A DNA stretch of 22,076 nucleotides from Sphacelaria rigidula (taxonomy: Eukaryota > Phaeophyceae > Sphacelariales), in contig CAXNAA020000357.1 in assembly GCA_964200075.2 (NCBI GenBank), positions 1 to 22,076 of the forward strand, in the 5' to 3' direction. Under the pieces are notes generated by a model, which searched no databases, was not told the origin of the DNA, and was given only the letters and a program-made list of their open reading frames with translations. This document shows positions 9,746 through 20,600 of this stretch, piece by piece. Numbering within the stretch: position 1 is the first letter of the stretch; each line of letters begins with the position of its first letter. The position numbers and the translations under genes are program-made.

Positions 9746-10037
9746 GGAGACCTCGAAGACAAGATATTGAAAAAAAACATTCCAGGGAAGTACACCTGGT
9801 GGGACAAAGACAGCGATGAGGAAGGCCCGGGGGCGCGGGCCGATTGGATCGACAGAGAGGCAAGCGATCCGGAGGCCGAAATGACAGAGCTGGAAAAACA
9901 GCAAAAGTGGGTGCAAAACGATTGCCCCGAGCCGATCAAGCGAACAATCATGGCACGAGAGGAGAAGGAACGTGCGCGGACGGGGGTGAAGGGTGTATTG
10001 GCCGACTTCGACGCTTGGAAGCTGTCGGCGGATGCTG
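9746..10037 (+). CDS. PhLP exon (first recognised), N-terminal domain
   Basis: The frame is open from 9740 after a TGA, and the acceptor-like GAACACAG ends at 9745, giving GDLEDKILKKN. The pyrimidine tract is poor, so this boundary is the weakest. Because LEDK sits at residues 3-6 of the family, only a few residues are missing, probably on a tiny initiator exon. The donor is GCTG|GTGGGT. The one leftover G pairs with the AG that opens the next exon to make GAG (Glu). The alternative donor GTGAAA four bases on would break the frame with that acceptor. Confidence 0.88.
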
Positions 10038-13000
10038 GTGGGTGAAAGGAAGTGGAGCGTGGCGTGCACGAAGGGAAGAATGGATAGGGATGGGGATGAG
10101 GATGGGGATATATGTACCCTTTGTCGCACCAACTAGCTGGTGGTGCAGTTTTGTTATGAGGACAATATGAGGGGTCGTATTAATAGGGTAATTTTTTCAT
10201 ATATATATGTTTATACATATATATACTTTTTACTTTTTTTCCCCACCGACGTCTTCTAGACAAAAGTCGTTGCAAAAAAAAAAAAATGGACGCTAGATTT
10301 CCGAACTCTTGATTTTTTCTTGTTCTCGTCGAACTTCGAGGGGGAATTTGAAATTTGATGGGCTGCGTGCGAGATTGCTGGCCCGCAATGTTCGATAACA
10401 AGATGTGAGGCGGGTAGGTGCTGGGGGTGAAGTGGGTTGATCCCTTGAGGCTACCGACTCTTCCAAAGGAAGGGGAGGGGTGGTGGGAGCACGACGGAAA
10501 ATAACAACATAAGTCATGACGGGCTGGTTTTTCGTTTGTTTTTGTCCCTCGAAGGGAGGAGGTAACCCCACCCAACACTTAACCTGCGAACGGGTTCGAT
10601 TACCCGGAGGGTCGGGTAGACCACCGGATGGTGATCATATGGGATGGGACGCCTCAAGCATTCGAAAAGCTTTCAAGGGTGGGACGAATGAATGATTCGT
10701 CTGGAAATTACTTGGTCTTAGTGTGATTGATTCGTACCGTACGAATCAATCTTCAGGCTTTGTTTTCAGCGTTGCGACCCAGGTAGTACGCGCGGCCCAG
10801 GCACGTGGAAATGGCGCAAAAATTGCGTGGAGACCTTTTTGACCAGCGGTCAACTTTTTCCTCTCTTTTTTCGAGCAACCAGGCCTGAAAGACCGTGGAT
10901 TTGTTTGAACCGGCGATGATTTGTGCGAACCGTGAAAGCTTTGCTCAAGGCAGTGTGGGGAGGTGAGACCACTAAACCTTCTCTGTCAACTTGGCGCAGT
11001 GCGCGCACCGCTTTACTCTCATGAGCTTCGGCCTAGGTGGCAGTGGGGCACTAACGGCAAGCGTTTAGTGTCCATAAGATGATGGGCTGTTGTGTAGGGT
11101 TCCAAAGAGTCAAAACCAAAACGTTTGGAACATGTGCATGTGCACGCTGCAGCGGTTTCAATCAGCACTATTATGACATTGGCTTTTTTTATCACGTCAA
11201 AAAACAAATATGGAAGATTTGTGCTCCCGCTTCGTAGACCGGAGACCGGAGACCAAAAAAAGATTGATTTTCATTCGAACCCTTTTGTCGTTTCCCAGCG
11301 CGTAGCAAATCACGTGTTCGGGCGTCAGTCGGTCGGTGAAACAAACGTCGGTTATTATTGATCCGGCTGTGTGGTTGTCCAGCCGCTGCATATGGTGAAC
11401 GATACCCATGTCGGACTGCTCACGAGGTAGCTTATCTGCGGGCCGTAGCTCACTTGTAGTCAAACGTGTACATGCGATCTACGTCCGATAGCTCATCCAG
11501 AGCAAACATGCGTAGCTCATGCAGCAGCTTTCATGGCTCATCCGGGGCAAACATGCGTAGCTCATGCAGCTTTCATGGCTCACCCGGGACGAATATGAGC
11601 TGATGAGCTACGAGTTGGTAGCTCGCTCACCTAGGGCAAACGTGTGTAGCTCATACAGCTCCCATGGCTCATCCAGGACGAATATGAGCTGATGAGCTAC
11701 GGGTTGGTAGCTCACGTAGGGCAAACATGTGTAGCTCATACAGATCTCGTAGCTCACCCAGGACGAAAATGCGTAGCTCATGTAGCTCTCATAGCTCACT
11801 AGGGAGCTACGCCAAAAAAGAGCTAGCTCGAGTTGTAGGGAGCTGATCTGTCCGACGTGTGAAATAACACAAAAAAAACACCCTATCATAGGGGTCGAAT
11901 GCCTTTGTTGGTGTTTCACCACGTTTCCCCGAGGTAACGGAGCAGTGAGCCTAGAGGGCGGGGAGGAGGGGAGGGGGGGGCGTATTCATGTGTTGTTTCC
12001 CCTAGCCATTCGACCATTGACCATGCATTCTTTTCAAGACAGAGCGCCTAGGGTGTACTCAAGATCTTGCATGCCGTAGTCATAAGATCACTGACCTCGC
12101 ACCCCTACGAAACCGCCCCGAAGCACGCCGGGTGTTCGCCCGACTAGGCTCGCAATCAATCACCAGGCGCCTAGGGAGGTGGTGAGATGATGGGGTTTGC
12201 TTTTCTTTGGAATGTTACGATGTGGAATCGCTGCATGTGCGGTAGGAAGGTGTGGATTCAGTTCCAACTCTAAAATAGGGCATCAGTTAATTTGGAGTTT
12301 CGAAGTCATGGACTTACATGCCACCGTGCGTGCGTCACGCTCGTATTCACACGACGAAGGGCCGCGACCGGTTTCCTGAAGATCAATGGTCATACAACTA
12401 TGGCATGCAATACAATGGGTGCACCCTCCCCCCCCCCATGGGCCTCTTCGCACGTTTTGTGACGAGCAGAGGTTGGCAGGGGGCACACCCTAGTTGCTGC
12501 CCAGCAGTGATGGGATATTTTTGCACCTGTTTTTTACGTGTCTCTTGCGTGATTGGGTCGCCAGGTCAACAGTCTCGTTAGGAGAGTTGTCGGTCAGTTT
12601 GTGTGGTACTCTGCTCACCACTTACTGCTCACCCACCAGCTTTAGCTTTCTTGTCTGTCACTCGCCCATTTGAGGGGGAAACGCGGGACGTTAACGAAGG
12701 TGGCACGGCATCGTTTGATGCATTACACAGTAGGGAAAACACGATGGCCATACTAGGAGATAGGTGGAAGCAACAGACGCGAAACAGGACGGGGATGAGA
12801 TATGTAAAAGGTTTCTACGCAACGTATGAAAGAAACGTGATGGGTATCGAAATGCTGGAGGTGTCTCTATTAGGAGTAGGAACGGTGCTCCGTCTCGCAG
12901 GGGATGCGTGGTCAATGGCCAAACGACTCAGGCAAGCAACAAATGAGTACGCCTCCTACCCATTCGACGACCCTTTGTGTTTCCCGCTTATGTTTGAGAG

Positions 13001-14624
13001 TCTATTTTGTTATTTATATTTTGTCTCGTTGGGTGGAGGCCGGGGCTCGAGCCTCTGTATCTCTGCCACTCACAAAGCAAACCGAGTCGTGTCATGACCT
13101 CGCCGATGTGAAATGGTGACGACACCTCGACCGACACTTGCAGAATTTGCTTTTCAACCTTCCATGTGAGGGTGGATCCCACGGTTAAGGGTGCGAACCG
13201 GGGGGGTGTTAGCCTCCGAGTTTTGTCAGGCCGCTCGACGGAATTTTATCGACCATAGACAACTCATCCTCGTTTCCTGTCTTTCACGTGGATACACTTG
13301 ATTAAACGCAACCATCATGAGAACGAGCAAATCGTGCGTTTAAGCGACGTCCTCCCTGTTCAGGCGCCACATACACGTCCACACCCCTGACACGCATTGC
13401 AAGATGAGCTCCTTTCTTCTCAACTCTTCCAGCGTTCGCTCAAACTCTGCAAAAAAAAAACTTTTTGCCGCCTCATGTGCCGAGCGTGGGACGTCCCTGG
13501 AAAGCGAAGTCATCAGAACATGTATTGTGATTTCAAGCTCACAACACAAAAAACAGCGTTCAAATCGCACTCGTGATCGACGAGATCGTCTCTGATTTAG
13601 CCGGCCTATCGAGGGACTCTCCCCGGCAAACCACGGTCCCCGACAAGAGCAAATGACAAAAAATACACGCAGACGGGACGGTGGAGGCGAGAAGGTAGGA
13701 GAGGTCTGAGCCGGAGTAACTTTTCTTCGGTTCCGTAAAATGCCCGTGTGTGATGCACTCCGACAAGTTAGTAACAGAGAAGCGTTGCTGTTTGTATACC
13801 CAGCCGCTCTGGGGACCCATGTAAGAGAGCGTGGTGTGTACTGGAACAGACAACATCATGGTGATTGTCGTGTGCTCTTCTCTTTCTTGGTTATGCAGAG
13901 TCCACCTTCACCGCCACATGTCGCCTGCCGGTTGTACATCACCTCTGCGCTGCTACTTGTATGAGGCGTCAGTGTTGTGTTCACATATACTGAATTGGCA
14001 TGATTTGACTCGAAATATGAAAGGGACCCAGATTGCCGACCATGGACGCCCAAGGGTTCACGTGCATAGCTGGGAGCAGGACGAGTTCACACTCTCCAAA
14101 GGTTTCTTGCAATCTGGTCCATGATGATACCCATATATAATGTGAGCAGTGAGAAGGAACGCACGGAGGGAGAGAGAGAAGACAAGGCTCTGCTGAATTG
14201 GACTGGACTGCATTATACTGCATTGCCCTGTATTTCCCTGCATTGTACTGTTGTGCCTTGTTCGGCTTTGCCCATCTATATATAACCACCTTCATGACGA
14301 GTCATCTGTTGTGCGTTGGCATAATTTTGACTCGAAAGATGAGTGCAAGGCCCAGATTGTGGAGGTCGAAGGATTCAATTCCAGAGCTGGGGGCAGGACA
14401 AGTTTCCGCTCTCATAAGGTTTTTTGTAATCTTGTCCACATGGTGATGACCATAGATAATGGGACTAATAGGGAGGAACGCAGGGGGGGGGGGGGGGGGG
14501 GGAGAAAAGCAAACTTCTGCAAAAAGGTATTGTTTTATATCGTTATGAATCGCCCTTTTTCGTTTTGGGTGTTTTTTGGTTTNNNNNNNNNNTTTGGTTG
14601 AGGTGAGTAAAGAAGGAGGGGGGG

Positions 14625-14663
<39 letters not shown>

Positions 14664-17600
14664 CGGAGAGAAGACAACACTCTCCTAAACTGTACTGTTC
14701 TACATCGTGCTGAATCGTCCTGTGCTGTATTGAGCCTTGTTCGGCTTTGCCCATCTAAATACACCCACCTTCAGGGAGAGTAATCTGTTGTGCGTTGGCA
14801 TAATTTTGACTTGAAACATGAATGCAAGACCCAGGTGATCCGCCTTAGAGGCGCATGGGTTCAACGCTTTTTGAAGATTTCGTGTAATCTGATCACTTAT
14901 GGTGCCATCGAAGAAGGGAAAGGAGGCAGCAGGGGGAGAGATGAGACCATATTGCACTGTACTATCTGTACCACATAGCTTTTGTACTGCACCGTACTTC
15001 TGTTCTACTCTCTGTTCTAATTTGGCTTTGTCTATAGCCACCCCTAGGGTCGTCATCTACATCGGAATAATCCTCACTTGAAAAATGAATCATCAGTACG
15101 CCCATGATAAATGCAGCTGCGGCAGAGTGTGTGATCTGCGCAGAAGGCCTTCCGGGTTATCTTGGAACCGACCGGACGGATCCTTTGTTTCTGGCTGGCT
15201 AGCTTGATTTGTCCATCATGAAGAGCCAGGACACTTCGGGGGGAAGATTTCCTATATGTTTTGTGAGCGATTCGCATCCCTAACGGTAGCACATTCTGTC
15301 GTAGATGGTGAGGAATGGGACCCTCCTCACTCGTTGCTTCTGGCCCCTTACAATCACAAACACAATTATTACCTCCCCAATGACATTATAGACGGCAGGT
15401 AACATTCGGAAGTAATCCTCATTTTCCATTTCATGCGGCAGCGGCACGTCGATTATATGGATTATGTGGATTATGTGGATTATGTAACTCTCAATTTATT
15501 TGATTTCTCCATGTTGTTCCCCCCCAACCCACACTCCGTCTCGAAAGGGATGCGTGGTCAATGGTCAAACGACTAAGGCAAGCAACAAATGAGTACGCCC
15601 CCCCCCTCCCAACCCACACACAGAGGCTCTACTCGCGAAGGAATACCGGGCGGCCATGCTAAAACGCATGACAGAGGGACACACCTTGCAAGCCGAAGCC
15701 GGTACAACTGCCGTCTCTTCCAGGAACGGTTGTCAGAATGGTTCCGATTCCGACCCCAACGATGACGACAACGACGACGATGACGAGGGGTTCTTGGGAA
15801 AGTACCGACAGCGACGGTTGGAGCAGCTCAAGGCCACGGCGGGAAGGCCACAATTCGGGCAGATCGTCGAGGCAGAGCGAGGGAATTTTGTGAAAGCCGT
15901 GGATACAGAGGACCCTCGCACCCCGGTGGTGGTGCATCTGTACGAACCGTATATTGGGGCTTGTCGCCGAATGAACCGGTGTTTGGAGGTGAGGGTGTGT
16001 GCAGGCCATTTTGTCTATTTGATGTTTCATTGATAGTCACACTTTCAACCCCCTTTCCCTCTCGAAAGGGATGCGTGGTCAATATCCAAACGTCTAAGGC
16101 AAGCAACATATGAGTACGCCCCTCCCCCCCCTTCAACGGTGGGAGAAACTCACGTCCGCGCAAAGGAGATGATCACACGACGTAGGGGTTGAAATGGTGA
16201 GACACTGTTGAGGCAGTGTGTAACCCGCGGTTGCCTCTGGAAGTGGCGATACCAAAAAATGAAGCAGTTCATTGGAGGCTGTCATCCGCATGCAAGACAA
16301 TCAGTACGCTTCGGGCTGAACAATCTTTGCAGGATGCAGCTCACCCTTCACGCCACTCGCCGAATACATCACGGCGCTTCGAGCTTGATGATTTGATTGC
16401 GAGCCTGGTCCGGTGAAATCCCTGCATGCTCCGTCCCAGCTTTGTAGGGATGCGAAGTCAACGGTCATATTACTACGGCATGCACGATAATGCGTACCCC
16501 CCCCCCGCCCCCCCGCCCCCCCGCCCTTCCTCTTCGCGAGTCCGTGATGTCAAGGGATCAACCTATCTCTCCCCGTTACACGCCTTGAATTTTGATTTTT
16601 CAGGTTGGATCAGCACTCCAGCCCCGCGTCGACCCCTCGTCGAACAAGCTCAGTCAAATCTCTCTGCTACTCCCGCCCTCACGCTCTCAACAACGAGAAT
16701 CAAATACCTTGAAGAAAACCCCCGAACGCATCTGGCAGATATCGAATCCGCGTTCTTTGTACCCTAAAGAGTGTCAGCTGTACCGTTTACGTTTAAATCA
16801 CTGGGGCGCGGCGGAATACACACATATATATATATATATATATGTATATACAAGAATTTCGGCGGCTTCGCCGCCACGATCAGTGGATTGACAGCAAGGA
16901 GACATGAGCACCGGTAATAGCTGTGTGCGTTGCGTAATGGCAAAGGTCATAGTTCGCAGAAGAAGCCGTAGCTGATAGCCAGCTGAGTACGTGTCCGCAA
17001 AAACAAGAACAAACAGGTCCCGCCGTAGCTGTTCATCACCTGATCTGTGCATGACCTTGCATATATCTGTTCAAAATTTGATCGGAAACGATGTTTTGTG
17101 TGAGACGCGCGCGAACCGATAATAATTGGGTGCGTTGCATAGCGGGACAGGTCATATTCCGAAGAAAACGACGTAGCTGCTCACCAGCTGAGCACCTTGT
17201 TCATCCCTTCGACCACGAGTGTAGGTAATCTGATCATGCGGTGATTTTTCAAGTAAAACTGATGCTGATTCCACAGATGACCCATGCTCACGGTCAAAGA
17301 GTTTAGGCCTCGCACAAATCTGAAGGGCTGATGACCAAATGGTCGGAAACAACGGCTGGTAATATGAACGAGGTGCTGAAAAAGATTGCCATGTGCAGGA
17401 GAGTACTAGCAGCAGCTGCAGCAGCAGCAGTACAGACAGTAAAAAAGGAAGCACAGTCGGAACGATGCGACCTGTGTGTACAAGCTCACAACACGCTCGC
17501 GGTGAGCCAGTCTTGCCGCGAGAATTCAGCGGAGAAAGATGGGCTCGCTACCGCTCATACCGTTACACTTTAACTCAACATAATGTCTACTCAATGCTTT

Positions 17601-20600
17601 AGTGGAAATGATGCCGGTTCCGCAAATGACCATTCATCACAGGTGAGCCTGGGAAAGGCACTGCCACCGCAAGAACAAAAAACACACAGCTCGAGCCGCA
17701 GCTGCTCATCTCCTGAGCCGTGCGTGACCTCGCATTAATCTGATCAGAATACAATGAGAAACAATGATTTGTGTGAGACGCGCGCGAACTGGTGGTGATT
17801 GCGTGCGTTGCGTAGTAGGACAGGTCATACTTCGAAGAAAACGCCGTAGCCGCTTATGAGCTGAGCACGTTGTTTATCGTCCTCGCACAAATATTCTCAG
17901 AGTCAAATGAGAAACGATCCGGAAAATGATGCCTATTCAATTCTTGGAAGGGTCCGAGACTTCGAGAGAGGAAACGCATCAAACGGAACGCATCGCAACG
18001 TCATAACGCCCTGACGCCATACAGAACACAGCACAGGAAGGGTAGAGATATGAAACCCAAGCAAATTACTTCACTTGACAACACGAGTGTTTCCGCGAAA
18101 GCTACAAACGTTTGAAGAAGACCGCTGAAATGCTTTCGATGTGGTATAATGCGTGAGAAGACCGCGTGCTTAGAGGACCGCATCGGAATTTGAACACCCC
18201 TGTGGTTAGGGTCGGCGATTTTGGGCACTATATCAGTCCCTGCGGTATCGTATGCCTAGTGCATCACTCCCTCAACACCCATCCCCGGTTGATCATATTT
18301 CGGGTTCCGAAACTCATCAGGGATCGTGCACACTGTATTCTATGTTGCGCTCGGAAATGGTTCGTCTGACCATTCAACTGGTCAATATTTACGCATAGCG
18401 TAACCATTGACAAGTTAACATGTTACATAATGCACTGGTCATCGAGCGGCGAAGCCGCGAGCGACAAAGTTCCCCCCCGGCAAAGGGGGCCCCGCCTCCG
18501 GGGACCCCGCTGGAGGCGAACTAGAGACTCCCCCAACAACCATCAATGTACAGCTCATGCGTGTGAGGTCATGTTTCTTGTCATTTCTGTGTTCTGCCTG
18601 TGTATTTAGTACATCGTATCTCATTATTTTATTTTATTCAGCATGCCTTGTTTATTTCATTTTCTACATGATTATGTCTGCAGTTTTACAGGATTCGAGG
18701 AATTGGGGGGACGGCTGCTGAAATGGTTACAGAATTGCACAAATCTTGGCATATATTTCGAAATGTATCCACGCGACGAGCCAAAATACCACGCAGACAA
18801 TGTTCGCCATCGGCGCTGAAGCCCTTCTGCTCGGCCTGCTGCATGCTATAGTGTTGTGTGTTGTCATCCCATTTATTCTGGACGCCGGTCTACACCTTTC
18901 GGTATATTTTGGGCGCACCAGCCGGGGTCGCACAGGAGGAAGGCCAACACAGGAGTTTTTGTTTGTTTGTTTGTTTGTTTTTCTCCACCTTACTTCTGCG
19001 GTGCTTGCCTTTCTTTGTTATCGCGAGAGGGGCTCAGCAGTCCCTTTCCCTGGTCGAACATTAAGTCGGATTTCGTAGTGCGGAAGGCAATTGTACTCCA
19101 GACCCGAGCAGATGCAGAACGTATTCTTATGTTCAGCGAAATGCAAGCGAAGAGGCATCAGCGCAAATGTTATTCTAAAATCGAGCAAAGACTCACACAT
19201 CAAAACACGCTCGAGGGGTTCGATGCAGAGCGGTGTCGCGATTCATTTCGTGTCTTCTGATTGTCGAATAAGTATGATGCCGGTTTTACATATTTCAAGT
19301 GAAATCGGTGCCGATTCCACCGATGAGCGGTCGAGAAGGATGACGATACCCCTGACGGTCGAAGAGAGAGCACTGAGGCGTAGAGACAGGAAACGCATAG
19401 CAACGCAAGCCCTAACGCCATGGAGAACACAGCCCTAAGGCCATGCAGGACACAGTGCAGAAAGCAAATGTAGTCTACACGCAAGCAGAAACAGAACGCA
19501 CCCTGGAGTCCAGCGAAATGCAAGCGAAGAGGTATCAGCGAGAGCGTGTACTTTAAAATCAAGTAAAGACGAAAAAGTGGCTTGTCAGAGCTTCAGAGGA
19601 CGAAATGATCCCAAAAGATTAGTACTCTGAAATCAAGTGAAACATTGCAGCAAAATGATACCTGTGTTCAGGGAACGAATCTCAGAACAAATGTAATTGA
19701 TACAATCTCTAAAATATGTATGTATATATATTGGGAGTGTACTCATGGTCTTGCATGCCATGAGTCATGAGACCAATGACCTCGCATCCCTACAAAACCG
19801 GGACGGAGCACGCCGGGGTTCAGCCGGACCAAGCTCGTATATATATTGGGGAGGCATATCGGGGAGGCTCGTATATATATATATATATATTGGGGGAGAG
19901 AGCGGGGAGAAGCAAATGAAGGGACGAATGATATTATCCTCAATCTGTGGGTACTGCTGCGACAGGAATGCTGGGAGGATAAATTGTGATGTATATATAT
20001 TTTCGTCAACATCTCAAAGTCCATGTGTGTCAACCAAAGGGCCTTTCTTGCCAACCAAGCCGTACCTGACGAATCTTCATCAACTTCTTTTAGCGCTGAG
20101 GCTGGACGATGACGTGGGCCCTGTTTCTGTCATTACTATTTCCATCACTCTTGTACCGAGTTGTACCCCCCCTCGCTCTTTCACCACATGATTGGGGGGC
20201 TAGTGGGGACTTGAGCGAAATAATAAATAGGATACATATGGCATCAAAAGGAACATATGCACATGCATACACTGTTGGAATATTGAAATGTGTACTCTAG
20301 TAACAACAAGAAAAACGATGCTTACGAGATAACACTTTCGAAAAAGTGAAGAAAAACCCACAGAGTCTGTACGAGATGGACGTTAACCCGCTGTGAGCGT
20401 CAGGGTAGATCAATGAGCATCATTCTCTCTTGAAAGCAGGACGGTAAGACCCAGATGACCCACCCTGACGGTCAGGGGTTAATGCTACAAAGTGGCGTCG
20501 TTTTTTTTTCTTTTCTTGGGCGGGGGGAGGGGGGCTTGAATACACGGGGATGACCAAGCGTACACTTCTGAAAAATCGTCGTGGCTCTTTGCGTTTTGTT

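Larger units (their letters stand above)
13986..15090 (+). repeat. Large tandem repeat (three units and part of a fourth) with G runs
   Basis: Units start near 13990, 14310 and 14790, and a truncated one near 15060. Each contains a version of TTGGCATAATTTTGACTCGA, AAGGCCCAG, a GGGTTCA/GGATTCAATTCC word, AATCTTGTCCACATGG, then a purine-rich run, a CTGTACTG-rich stretch, and TTCGGCTTTGCCCATCTA. Unit 2 is longer because its G run expanded. A lone fragment of the same family lies at about 20430-20485 (GTAAGACCCAGATGACCCACC). Confidence 0.85.
10038..15623 (+). other. PhLP intron, about 5.6 kb, repeat-filled
   Basis: GTGGGT...CACACACAG. The alignment to PhLP1 runs straight from FDAWK to LLAKEYRAAMLKRM, so no further exon is needed inside. 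It holds family Q copy C, a minisatellite, several family P copies, and the tandem repeat with G runs and an N gap. Open frames within it (for example 13340-13570 minus) are unrecognised. Confidence 0.8.

Noticed and set aside
10590-10615. GGGTTCGATTACCCG as a tRNA T-arm
   Set aside because: No acceptor stem, D-arm or anticodon arm can be placed at tRNA spacing upstream.
11440-11820. CRISPR-like array
   Set aside because: Units are imperfect, nested and contiguous, with no unique spacers of constant length, and the context is a eukaryotic intron.
13340-13570. Minus-strand frame with FERTLEELRRKELILQ
   Set aside because: Protein-like composition, but it crosses a poly-A run coding FFF, is only 76 residues, and has no recognisable domain or splice partner.
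14302-14764. Proline-rich open frames on the minus strand
   Set aside because: They are produced by poly-G runs read in reverse and pass through the N gap.
18746-19078. Possible membrane protein frame with a hydrophobic segment
   Set aside because: It overlaps two other open frames, runs through a (TTTG)n microsatellite and matches no family; it lies inside a well-supported intron.
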